42,563 nucleotides of DNA from Firm-13 sp964579245 (GTDB taxonomy: Bacteria; Bacillota; Clostridia; Saccharofermentanales; Saccharofermentanaceae): NCBI GenBank assembly GCA_964579245.1, contig CAZOFY010000016.1, forward strand, positions 1 to 42,563, written 5' to 3'. The position numbers were made by a program, and so were the translations under genes. Positions 23,479 through 31,468 of the stretch are shown piece after piece (within the stretch, counting starts at the first letter, position 1; each line of letters begins with the position of its first letter). The notes below the pieces were generated by a model that worked only from the letters and a program-made list of their open reading frames with translations, was not told the DNA's origin and ran no database searches.

Positions 23479-25578
23479 ATGAATTTTGCAAAAGTACTCG
23501 CCACAGAGTTTGCTCTCGGCACGGAACAAACAGAGAAAACAATCGAGCTCATTGACGACGGAAATACGATCCCCTTTATTGCGCGATACCGCAAAGAGGT
23601 TACGGGAGGGATCGACGATCAGGTGCTGCGGAAGCTCTCGGACAGACTGACTCAATTGCGGGCCGTTGAAGAGCGTCGCAATGACATCCTGCGGCTGATT
23701 GATGAGCAGGGTTCGCTGACGCAGGAGATCAGGCAAAAGATCGAATCGGCAACCGGTATGACAGCACTCGAGGATATTTACCGTCCCTTCCGTCCAAAGC
23801 GAAAAACACGTGCTTCCATCGCTAGGGAGAAGGGTCTCGAACCCCTTGCCGATGCACTGATGAGCACATCCATCGACAGGGCTTCTCTGCAAAGAACCGC
23901 CGAGTCAGTCCTATCTGCCGCGAAAGGTGTTGCCAATACGGAAGAAGCTTTTGCGGGCGCCTCCGACATCCTCGCGGAGCGTTTGAGTGATCATCCGGAG
24001 CTTCGCGCCCGCCTGCGGGGGCTTATGAGGAATACGGGAAGGGTTGCCGCCAAGGCCCGAAAGAAAGAGCCTTCTGTTTACGAGCAGTATTATGATTACA
24101 CCGAACCGGTCTCGCACATCGCCGGGCACCGGGTGCTGGCTGTCAATCGCGGCGAGAAGGAAGAGTTCCTGTCTGTCACGCTTGGAATAGACGATGAATT
24201 GGCGCTGACTCATATCCGGAGTCATATGCCGCAGAACAATCCGGCGACCGGAGACTTCCTTAAAAAGACAGCGGAGGACGCCTGGAAACGCCTGATCCTT
24301 CCGTCGATCTCATCTGAAATTCGTGCGGAAATGACGGAACGGGCCCAGGACGAGGCGATGCGGATTTTTTCCCAAAACTTGAAAAATCTTCTGATGATCC
24401 CGCCGATGCGCAGCCATACGGTATTGGCGCTTGACCCCGCATACAGGACCGGATGTAAGCTTGCCGTTATCGATCCTACGGGCAAGCCATTATATACCGG
24501 AGTCATTTTTCCGACGCCTCCGCAGAGCCGCATCAAGGAGTCTGCCGATGAGATCGAGAGATTATGCCGGCAATTCCAGGTTACCTTGATTGCTTTCGGA
24601 AATGGCACAGCTTCGAGAGAGACGGAAAGATTTATAGCCGAGACAATCACGGAGAAGCAACTGCAGGTAAAGACATACATGGTCAATGAAGCCGGTGCGT
24701 CTGTATATTCTGCGTCCGAGCTGGCTGCGGCAGAATTCCCGGAGCTCGACCTGACGAAACGAAGCGCGATATCGATCGGCCGCCGTCTTCAGGACCCCCT
24801 GGCGGAGCTGGTCAAGATCGATCCGAAGGCGATCGGGGTCGGACAGTACCAGCATGATATGAATCCAAAGAAGCTTGAGCATACCCTGGGTGGCGTTGTG
24901 GAATCTTGTGTCAATGAGGTAGGGACGGATGTGAATACGGCATCGGTTTCCCTTCTGTCCTATATCGCAGGAATCAATAAGCCGATCGCACAGAACATTG
25001 TTGAGTATCGGGAGACAAACGGGGCCTTTGGCTCGCGAACCGAACTGTTGAAGGTCGCCCGCCTCGGGCCAAAGGTCTATAAGCAATGTGCCGGGTTTCT
25101 TCGTGTGCCCGGTGCGAAGGAACCCCTGGACAACACGCGGATCCACCCGGAGTCCTACTCCGTCGCCCGTGCAGTCGCGGCTGCCACTAAGCCTTACGAT
25201 CCCGCGACCCTGGCTGCTAAGCTGTCTGTCGGACTCCCCACTCTTCTGGATATTGTCGCAGCTCTGGAGGACCCGGGATTCGATCCGCGATCCGAACTCG
25301 CACAGCCGGAACTCCTTGCGGATGTTGTGGAGATATCTGATCTTCGAGAGGGTATGATGCTGACGGGCGTTGTCCGGAATGTGTCAGCCTTTGGAGCGTT
25401 TGTAGACATCGGTGTACATCAGGACGGCCTGGTTCATGTGTCAGAGATGGCGGATCGGTTCGTCACAGATCCGTTTACAGTTGTACGGGTCGGTCAGACT
25501 GTTCGCGTTCGTGTTCTGGCTGTGGATACGGTCAAGAAAAGAATCTCTCTTTCCATGAAGAGTCTACCCAACGGATGA
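23479..25578 (+). CDS. tex: Tex-family S1 RNA-binding protein
   Basis: A 699-aa nucleic-acid-binding protein of the Tex/YhgF family, involved in transcription or RNA handling. Seen: the Tex N-terminal helical domain with IELIDDGNTIPFIARYRKEVTGG, TALEDIYRPFRPKRKTRA, the YqgF/RNase H-like domain from about 320 (LALDPAYRTGCKLAVIDPTG, FGNGTASRETE), tandem helix-hairpin-helix motifs (SYIAGINKPIAQNIVEYRE, LGPKVYKQCAGFLRV), and a C-terminal S1 domain from about 625 (GMMLTGVVRNVSAFGAFVDIG, QDGLVHVSEMAD). RBS GGAGGAAA is at normal spacing. Slightly short of the typical 715-770 aa, but every domain is present. A candidate structured leader precedes it. Confidence 0.96.
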   Translation: MNFAKVLATEFALGTEQTEKTIELIDDGNTIPFIARYRKEVTGGIDDQVLRKLSDRLTQLRAVEERRNDILRLIDEQGSLTQEIRQKIESATGMTALEDIYRPFRPKRKTRASIAREKGLEPLADALMSTSIDRASLQRTAESVLSAAKGVANTEEAFAGASDILAERLSDHPELRARLRGLMRNTGRVAAKARKKEPSVYEQYYDYTEPVSHIAGHRVLAVNRGEKEEFLSVTLGIDDELALTHIRSHMPQNNPATGDFLKKTAEDAWKRLILPSISSEIRAEMTERAQDEAMRIFSQNLKNLLMIPPMRSHTVLALDPAYRTGCKLAVIDPTGKPLYTGVIFPTPPQSRIKESADEIERLCRQFQVTLIAFGNGTASRETERFIAETITEKQLQVKTYMVNEAGASVYSASELAAAEFPELDLTKRSAISIGRRLQDPLAELVKIDPKAIGVGQYQHDMNPKKLEHTLGGVVESCVNEVGTDVNTASVSLLSYIAGINKPIAQNIVEYRETNGAFGSRTELLKVARLGPKVYKQCAGFLRVPGAKEPLDNTRIHPESYSVARAVAAATKPYDPATLAAKLSVGLPTLLDIVAALEDPGFDPRSELAQPELLADVVEISDLREGMMLTGVVRNVSAFGAFVDIGVHQDGLVHVSEMADRFVTDPFTVVRVGQTVRVRVLAVDTVKKRISLSMKSLPNG

Positions 25579-25603
25579 AGTGATCTATATCCGGTGTCCC
25601 CTC

Positions 25604-25635
25604 GACGGGACTCGAAAACGGCGCCCGTCTCTTTA
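25604..25635 (+). terminator. Weak terminator after tex
   Basis: GACGGG (25604-25609) and CCCGTC (25624-25629) can pair around a 14-base loop, followed by TCTTTA. Short stem and poor T-run, so only tentative. Confidence 0.3.
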
Positions 25636-25684
25636 CTCGAACGTATGTTCCGTGTTAGAATAAACAAAAAGGAACACATGTTCG
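25632..25684 (+). promoter_or_regulatory. SOS promoter with two perfect LexA boxes
   Basis: Box 1, CGAACGTATGTTCC at 25638-25651, and box 2, GGAACACATGTTCG at 25671-25684 (read on the minus strand), both match the Bacillus LexA/DinR consensus CGAACRNRYGTTYC at every position. Their centres are 33 bp apart, about three turns. The -10 TAGAAT lies at 25656-25661 with a weak -35 TTTACT at 25632-25637, so box 1 fills the spacer and box 2 covers the start region. Strong LexA repression and induction on DNA damage are expected. Confidence 0.85.
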
Positions 25685-25724
25685 ATAGTTGGATTCTCTT
25701 GATCCGGCGTGGAAGGGATTTACT

Positions 25725-27158
25725 ATGGATGTTATGGATAAGCTTTCTATCCTGACGGATGCCGCCAAATATGATGTTGCCTGTACGTCGAGCGGAGTAG
25801 ATCGATCCGGCAGGCGCGGAATGATCGGTAATGCTGCCGCTGCGGGCATATGTCACAGCTTTGCCGCAGATGGACGCTGCATCTCGCTTTTGAAGGTGCT
25901 GTTAAGCAACCAATGTGTCTATGATTGTAAGTACTGTGTCAACCGTGTTTCCCGGGACACTCCGCGGGCAGCTTTTCTTCCTAGGGAGCTGGCTGACCTG
26001 ACTATTCAATTCTATCGCAGAAACTATATCGAGGGGCTGTTTTTGAGCTCCGGCGTCATGAAGAATCCAGACTACACGACAGAGAGAATGATCAGCACGT
26101 TGGAGATTCTGCGCAATGAATTCCGCTTTAACGGATATATCCACGTCAAGGCAATCCCCGGAGCTGATCCGGAGCTCCTCCGGAAGCTGGGACTGCTGGC
26201 CGACCGAATGAGCGTCAATATCGAGCTGCCTTCCGAGGCCGGACTTGCGAGTCTGGCTCCGCAGAAGCAGCCGGAGGCCATCATGCGCCCGATGGAGCTG
26301 ATTCGCTCCGGCATCGAGGAGAACGCATCCGACCTTGTTGTTTTTCAGCATGCGCCGAAGTTTGTGCCCGCGGGTCAGAGCACGCAGATGATCGTGGGTG
26401 CGACGCCGGATACGGATCGCTCAATCCTCATGCTGAGCGAAGGGCTGTACAAGACCTATAAGCTGAAGCGGGTCTTTTTCTCGGCCTATACACCGGTCGT
26501 CGAAGACAAAGCCCTGCCGTCCCTCCTATCTGCGCCGCCGCTTTTACGGGAGCACCGTCTGTATCAGGCCGACTGGCTCATGCGGTTTTATGGCTTTTCG
26601 GCCGGAGAGATCGTGGATGCGAAGAATCCGAATATGAATCTGGCTATCGACCCGAAGTGCAATTGGGCCGTCCGGCACATGGACGAGTTTCCTGTTGAGG
26701 TCAATCGGGCTTCATATGAGAAGTTGTTGCGGGTACCCGGAATTGGCGTACAGAGTGCGAGACGGATTGTGCAGGCCAGACGCGCCGGCAACCTTGACTT
26801 CGAAGGTCTCAGGAAGCTGGGAATCGTGCTGAAGCGCGCGCGATTTTTCCTGACGTGCAACGGAAGGCAGGCCGAGGGAGTCGTATTCAGCCCGGAGGCT
26901 GTGATGCGGGGTCTGCTCTCGAAGAGAGATCTTCAGATGTTGCCCTCTGTAAGAGGCGAGCAGATGAGTCTTTCCGACTTTTCCGGTATTACGGGTATTT
27001 CCGGGCAGCCGCTTGCGATTGAGCCGCAGAGAATATCCGATCCGTTTCTCGGTATTACCGGGGCATCAGAACGATTGGGAATCGATGCGGAATCCGTTTT
27101 TGCAGAGGAAAGGGTGAGACAGCATGCGAGACGCTTTGAATTTGGTTTACCTGTATGA
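25725..27158 (+). CDS. Putative DNA modification/repair radical SAM protein
   Basis: 477 aa. A radical SAM domain with the 4Fe-4S ligands in CVYDCKYC (about residues 65-72), an N-terminal DAAKYDVACTSSG, and a C-terminal helix-hairpin-helix LLRVPGIGVQSARRIVQARRAG (about 333-354; 18 core residues), a DNA-binding signature. This matches the family annotated as putative DNA modification/repair radical SAM protein, nearly always next to a DUF4130 partner that is linked or fused to a uracil-DNA glycosylase-type domain. The reaction is not known. The ATG at 25725 with GGAAGGGA at 25711-25718 is chosen over the TTG at 25689. Two LexA boxes control the promoter. The next frame overlaps by 35 bases. 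Confidence 0.9.
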   Translation: MDVMDKLSILTDAAKYDVACTSSGVDRSGRRGMIGNAAAAGICHSFAADGRCISLLKVLLSNQCVYDCKYCVNRVSRDTPRAAFLPRELADLTIQFYRRNYIEGLFLSSGVMKNPDYTTERMISTLEILRNEFRFNGYIHVKAIPGADPELLRKLGLLADRMSVNIELPSEAGLASLAPQKQPEAIMRPMELIRSGIEENASDLVVFQHAPKFVPAGQSTQMIVGATPDTDRSILMLSEGLYKTYKLKRVFFSAYTPVVEDKALPSLLSAPPLLREHRLYQADWLMRFYGFSAGEIVDAKNPNMNLAIDPKCNWAVRHMDEFPVEVNRASYEKLLRVPGIGVQSARRIVQARRAGNLDFEGLRKLGIVLKRARFFLTCNGRQAEGVVFSPEAVMRGLLSKRDLQMLPSVRGEQMSLSDFSGITGISGQPLAIEPQRISDPFLGITGASERLGIDAESVFAEERVRQHARRFEFGLPV

Positions 27159-27876
27159 CGGAACGCTGGAGGGTTTTCTTTGTTGCGTTTATGAGAGCTA
27201 TACAAGGCGAGAGATACCGACTGATATCCGGACGCAGAATAGTCAGGCAGCGATCCTGGAAGAGACGGATTGGATCAGGACGAACCTCGATCACGCGCAG
27301 AAAGTATATGTTTCTATCGACAAGCGCATTTGTCTGGAGGCACAGGATTTTGTCCGCCAGGCTTTTCTGACGAACGAGCCGCGGCGGGAGATTCTCATAT
27401 ATCGCTTTATCCGTCTGGGATATCAGTATGGACGGACGGTATTTGACCGTTTGACGGATGAGACGGTGCTTCTGCTGAACAAAGCCGTACTGAACCTGAG
27501 ACGAGAAGCTCATAATTATAAAGGCTTTCTGCGCTTTACGGCCTATGATGAGGTACTTGTTGCCTGTATTTCTCCGAAGAATCGTGTTCTTCCGCTCATT
27601 TCGGACCATTTCTCGGATCGTTTTTTCGAGGAAACCTTCCTTATTTACGACAAGACACACCAGATGGCCCTGGTCCATAAGCAGGGCGGAACATTGTTGA
27701 CTTCCCTCGACAAGCTGACCCTGCCGAAGATTGATGACGCAGAGAAGGCATATCGGTCATTGTGGCGATGCTTCCAGAGTACGATTGCCATTGAAGAGCG
27801 CAGGAATCCGAAGTGTCAGATGAACCATATGCCGCGACGATTCTGGGATGAGATGACAGAATTCACGATCGAGTAG
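27124..27876 (+). CDS. DUF4130 DNA-metabolism protein, partner of the radical SAM protein
   Basis: 250 aa, recognised as the 'probable DNA metabolism protein' partner: starts LVYLYDGTLEGFLCCVYESY, then HNYKGFLRFTAYDEVLVACISPKN and HFSDRFFEETFLIYDKTHQMAL, ending NHMPRRFWDEMTEF. In many bacteria this domain is fused to, or followed by, a family 4-like uracil-DNA glycosylase. Here the protein stops after DUF4130 and no glycosylase gene follows. It overlaps the radical SAM gene by 35 bases, so translation is coupled and it shares the LexA-controlled promoter. The molecular function is unknown; a DNA-damage role is inferred from the partner and the operator. Confidence 0.88.
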   Translation: MRDALNLVYLYDGTLEGFLCCVYESYTRREIPTDIRTQNSQAAILEETDWIRTNLDHAQKVYVSIDKRICLEAQDFVRQAFLTNEPRREILIYRFIRLGYQYGRTVFDRLTDETVLLLNKAVLNLRREAHNYKGFLRFTAYDEVLVACISPKNRVLPLISDHFSDRFFEETFLIYDKTHQMALVHKQGGTLLTSLDKLTLPKIDDAEKAYRSLWRCFQSTIAIEERRNPKCQMNHMPRRFWDEMTEFTIE

Positions 27877-27913
27877 ACAGGAAGGAGAGGTTCTTTTTCG
27901 GGCAATCCTGCTG

Positions 27914-27922
27914 TGATATACT
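27914..27922 (+). promoter_or_regulatory. Possible extended -10 promoter for aroK
   Basis: TGATATACT fits the extended -10 form TGnTATAAT and lies 61 bases before the GTG start. There is no good -35. Confidence 0.35.
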
Positions 27923-27982
27923 GATGGCGGAATCGTCTTCTCGGCGAACGATTGGTCGCACAGAGAGTATTCGGGAGGCAGC

Positions 27983-28501
27983 GTGGGCAAGCGTAGCATC
28001 ATCTTGATCGGGATGCCGGGATCCGGTAAGAGCACCGTCGGAGTACTCCTGGCGAAGGTGTCATGCATGCAGTTTCTGGATACTGATATTTTGATCCAGC
28101 GACGCGAGCGCATGCCTTTGCAGAAGATCATCAATATACGTGGAACGGAGTATTTTTCGGCTTGTGAGGAAGCGGCCATTCTCTCGATACGACAGCGCGG
28201 ACAGGTAATCGCGACGGGCGGGAGCGTAGCCATGAATGAGAAGGCTATGATGCATCTTAAGACGCTGGGTACGGTCGTATTTGTTGATGCGCCGTTATCA
28301 GAGCTGGTACGAAGGCTTTGGAATCTGAAGACCCGCGGCATCGTCTTAAAGCCCGGACAGACTATCGGGGATCTGTATCACGAGAGAAGACCGTTTTATG
28401 AGAAATATGCGGATATCACCGTTCGAACCGGACGCTCTAAGGTGGAGAATGTCGTTCAGGCTATTGTAGAGCTGACTGGTATTGAGCGATGCGATCTGTA
28501 A
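27983..28501 (+). CDS. aroK: Shikimate kinase
   Basis: Phosphorylates shikimate with ATP in the pathway to chorismate and aromatic amino acids. 172 aa, the usual size. Seen: the P-loop LIGMPGSGKSTVG (residues 8-20), the shikimate-binding DTD, RGTEYFSACEE with the substrate-contacting Arg, and IATGGSVAMNE with the GG of the binding site, followed by the lid region around RPFYEKYADITV. The start is GTG at 27983 behind GGGAGG (27973-27978). No other aro gene adjoins it. The lid carries the expected arginines, but fine specificity among small kinases of this fold is inferred. Confidence 0.85.
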   Translation: MGKRSIILIGMPGSGKSTVGVLLAKVSCMQFLDTDILIQRRERMPLQKIINIRGTEYFSACEEAAILSIRQRGQVIATGGSVAMNEKAMMHLKTLGTVVFVDAPLSELVRRLWNLKTRGIVLKPGQTIGDLYHERRPFYEKYADITVRTGRSKVENVVQAIVELTGIERCDL

Positions 28502-28528
28502 AGATCAGATAGATCTGCGGAGGCTGAT

Positions 28529-29503
28529 ATGGACATTATTTTAGTTTCAAACTATGTAAAAAATATAAGAATGTTTTCCATGCTTGATGAGCTGGCTCAG
28601 GAGACCTTTGGGATTACCCTGAAGAAATGGAAGGAAGAAGGACACCTGGGGGACAACTATATTCCATTTTCCTATGTTTCAGACGGGAAGGTCGTCGCGA
28701 ACGTATCAGCCAATCTCTATCATATGCGGGTCCGGGGCCGGGAGTATCCGGTTGTTCAGATTGGCACGGTCATGACAGATCCGTCTGCACGCGGCAGAGG
28801 GTTGTCCGGCAGACTTATGCGTTATGTCGTTTCTTTGTATGAGAAAGAGTCATCTATGATCTTTCTTTTTGCGAATGAGAGCGTAATGGAATTCTATCCG
28901 AGGTTCGGCTTTTCGGGAGTTCACCAGAAGAGGTATGTTTTCTGTGCAGAGGATCTTCGGGCAGAAGGGTCCGGCAAATCGGATTTTCGAGCTGTATCCT
29001 GGCAGAATGAGGCCGATCGTGCATTGATCCTGGATATTTCCGGAACGCGGATTCCTGTCTCGGATTCCTTTGGGTTGACGGGGGCCGTATCACCGCGTAC
29101 GATTGCTCTTTCTTCGGAGGACATGGAGGGAAGTATTTACTATTCGGACTCCCTGGATGTGGTTTGCTGTATGACAAAGGATGGGGACCGTCTTGTGGTA
29201 CAGGATGTTTTTCCCCGGAAGGATCCGAAGAGCATAGGCTTTGAGATCTTTGGAGACAGATTTCTGCGGGCGCTTCCGCTGGAAGGAATCCGGGAGGTGG
29301 AGTGCGAGTTTGTCATTGATTCCACATATGAGAATCGATCGACACAGCTGATCGACGCCTATAAAGACGGATTATTTGTCCGGTCGAACGAACCGTTGCT
29401 GGTTCCCGGGGGACGCAAGCTTATGCCGCATGATCTGGCAAGAGAGAGAAAATCTGTGGTTGACTTATCCGGAATAAGGATATCACCATTTGACCGGACG
29501 TGA
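28529..29503 (+). CDS. GNAT-family N-acetyltransferase
   Basis: 324 aa. The GNAT fold occupies roughly residues 15-150, with the acetyl-CoA-binding motif A in VMTDPSARGRGLSGRLMRYV and FLFANESVMEFYPRFGFSG as the following motif B. The C-terminal 170 residues hold a second, weaker region such as Eis-like proteins have, without a motif I can name. The substrate is unknown. RBS GGAGG precedes the ATG, 27 bases after aroK, so it is probably in the same transcript. Convergent with the glycosyltransferase gene that follows. Confidence 0.83.
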   Translation: MDIILVSNYVKNIRMFSMLDELAQETFGITLKKWKEEGHLGDNYIPFSYVSDGKVVANVSANLYHMRVRGREYPVVQIGTVMTDPSARGRGLSGRLMRYVVSLYEKESSMIFLFANESVMEFYPRFGFSGVHQKRYVFCAEDLRAEGSGKSDFRAVSWQNEADRALILDISGTRIPVSDSFGLTGAVSPRTIALSSEDMEGSIYYSDSLDVVCCMTKDGDRLVVQDVFPRKDPKSIGFEIFGDRFLRALPLEGIREVECEFVIDSTYENRSTQLIDAYKDGLFVRSNEPLLVPGGRKLMPHDLARERKSVVDLSGIRISPFDRT

Positions 29504-29538
29504 ATAAATTATGATTCTTCCGCCGAACGAATACGCGA

Positions 29539-30585
29539 TCAGCAGGAAGGCCTGCTGACAGAAGGGCGATTCCGGAGAATGAATATCGCTTTCTGTACAA
29601 AAAAAGTCGCTGTAAGCAGGATCAGTTCTGTTAGCAACTTGGCTGGAACGAGATAGATTCCTAACACGTGCTTGAAGAGCACCATCAGAAACATGTTGGC
29701 GGTAAGCATAAGAAGCAGCAGTGAAAAGTATCGCACGGCAGCCTTCAGCTTGCTCTTGCTCGGGAACTTGTCGAAAACGATCCTTCGATTCGAGGATATC
29801 TTCGTTGTTGCACTGCAGAGGCGTGCAATCAGTATTGAAAGCAGCAGATTGTTCGTAAAATATTCGACTAAGATCAAAGCAATGAAGTCGATCATCGACG
29901 CCGCTAATGAACCGGAACCTATGGACGCAAGCGGCCAGACAAATCGGGCTGAATCGATGACAGGGCGGAAATGGGATCCGCGGTTCTTATCGATATAAAC
30001 CGTATCAACCTGGATCTGAATGATCTCATACTCTGCCGCGATTGCGCCGAGCAGGACGTTCAGCTCATAATCGAAATGTTCGCCCTCGATCTCGCAAAGC
30101 CAGGGAAGAAGCTCAATCGGGTAACCGCGCAGACCAGTCTGAGTATCCGGAACAAGCTGGCCGGTGGCCATAAAAAAGCTCAGGCAAGAGAGACGATTCC
30201 ATATATGGCTTAGGAAAGGAACGCCCCGTCCGAATTTGCGCGAACCAAGAACGATATCTTCGTCGTCGGGGTCGATTGCACTGGCAACGGCGATGATATC
30301 ACAGGGTTTATGCTGGCCGTCACAGTCGGCACAGACCACGCCCTCCGACTCATCAAGAGACAGAATATATTCGAATCCCATCTTCAACGCATGACCTTTA
30401 CCGCGATTTTCTTCGCTTCGGAGAACGGTGGCGCCGAGTGATTCGGCCTCTGAGAAAATTGGAGAACAACTGACATCACTGCCGTCGTCAACGACGACAA
30501 CAGAGAACTCACAGGCCTTCTTCAGGTCCTGAATCAGTTGAATTATACGATGATCCGGATTATAAGCCGGGATCAAAACAATCAT
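29539..30585 (-). CDS. Family 2 glycosyltransferase with C-terminal GtrA-like membrane domain
   Basis: 348 aa. Residues 1-210 are a GT2 domain: LIPAYNPDHRII, VVVDDGSDVS, ENRGKGHALKMGFEYIL, and the metal-binding CADCDGQH (DXD-like). Residues 215-340 hold four hydrophobic helices typical of GtrA (SMIDFIALILVEYF, ARLCSATTKISSNRRIVF, and two more). Enzymes of this build usually transfer a sugar to a polyprenyl phosphate and help move it across the membrane. The product could supply a GT-C enzyme such as the one at 9815-11782, but that link is only inference. The Shine-Dalgarno is weak (GGGGA). A perfect hairpin TCAGCAGG/CCTGCTGA (29539-29546 with 29551-29558) overlaps the stop codon. Confidence 0.88.
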   Translation of the reverse strand: MIVLIPAYNPDHRIIQLIQDLKKACEFSVVVVDDGSDVSCSPIFSEAESLGATVLRSEENRGKGHALKMGFEYILSLDESEGVVCADCDGQHKPCDIIAVASAIDPDDEDIVLGSRKFGRGVPFLSHIWNRLSCLSFFMATGQLVPDTQTGLRGYPIELLPWLCEIEGEHFDYELNVLLGAIAAEYEIIQIQVDTVYIDKNRGSHFRPVIDSARFVWPLASIGSGSLAASMIDFIALILVEYFTNNLLLSILIARLCSATTKISSNRRIVFDKFPSKSKLKAAVRYFSLLLLMLTANMFLMVLFKHVLGIYLVPAKLLTELILLTATFFVQKAIFILRNRPSVSRPSC

Positions 30586-30720
30586 AAAGCAGTCCCCATT
30601 CTTTATCCTACATCTACTTTACCTTCTGAATGAAGGATAGACAACTATGAAATTTTTGAAACACTGTTTTTTGGTTTGTTCGATGTGAGTTGCAAGAACA
30701 ACACAAGGGGCAAAAAGAGG

Positions 30721-30748
30721 TATAATATGTTTATTTCGAGTAAAGGAG
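30721..30748 (+). promoter_or_regulatory. -10 box and RBS of the ABC exporter operon
   Basis: A perfect TATAAT at 30721-30726 lacks a recognisable -35 at the right distance; TTGCAA at 30690-30695 is too far. AAGGAG at 30743-30748 precedes the ATG. Confidence 0.4.
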
Positions 30749-30754
30749 TGCAGT

Positions 30755-31468
30755 ATGCTTAAAATTGAGAATCTCACGAAAACATACTCCGGAGGGATCA
30801 CGGCTGTTCGTAACCTCTCACTGTCTGTGGAGCCCGGAGATATATTTGGATTTATCGGACATAACGGAGCGGGAAAAACGACGACAATTAAAGCGGCTGT
30901 CGGAATTCTGCCGTTTGAGCAGGGGGAAATAACAATAGCCGGCCATTCTGTCAGGAAGGATCCGGTGGTCTGTAAGAGTCTTCTGGCTTATCTTCCGGAC
31001 GATCCACAGCTATATGATGCATTGACCGGCATACAGTATATCAACTTCATCGCGGATCTCTTCCGTGTTTCTGCCCAGGACCGCAAAGCCCGCGTGACGA
31101 AGTACGCGGAGATGTTTGAGATTGAATCAAGCCTCAATACGCCGATCTCGTCATACTCGCATGGAATGAAGCAGAAGATTGCGCTGATCTCTGCCTTTGT
31201 CCATACGCCTAGACTCCTGGTGCTTGACGAACCCTTTATCGGACTTGATCCGAAGGCATCCTTTTCGGTGAAGACCATCATGAAGGAATTCTGCGCGGAG
31301 GGGAATGCGATCTTCTTTTCGACACATATCCTTGAGGTGGCGGAGAAGCTTTGCACGAAGGTTGCGATTATTAAGAACGGAGAGCTGCTGGACTGCGGAG
31401 ACACGAACAAGGTCATCGGAGAGCAGTCGCTTGAGAGTGTGTTTTTGGAGTTGACAGATGAAGAATAA
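30755..31468 (+). CDS. ABC transporter ATP-binding protein (ABC-2 exporter type)
   Basis: 237 aa. Seen: Walker A GHNGAGKTT, Q-loop region near LPDDPQLYDALTG, signature SYSHGMKQK (a variant of LSGGQ common in this subfamily), Walker B LLVLDEPFIGLD and the switch His in FFSTHILEVAE. It powers the permease encoded next, whose start codon lies inside the last 11 bases of this gene. Exporters of this class move lipids, peptides or polysaccharides, or protect against antimicrobial peptides; the cargo is unknown here. Confidence 0.93.
   Translation: MLKIENLTKTYSGGITAVRNLSLSVEPGDIFGFIGHNGAGKTTTIKAAVGILPFEQGEITIAGHSVRKDPVVCKSLLAYLPDDPQLYDALTGIQYINFIADLFRVSAQDRKARVTKYAEMFEIESSLNTPISSYSHGMKQKIALISAFVHTPRLLVLDEPFIGLDPKASFSVKTIMKEFCAEGNAIFFSTHILEVAEKLCTKVAIIKNGELLDCGDTNKVIGEQSLESVFLELTDEE

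Noticed and set aside
29539..29558. Terminator at the 3' end of the GT2 gene
   Set aside because: The stem is perfect, but it overlaps the stop codon and has no T-run on either strand.
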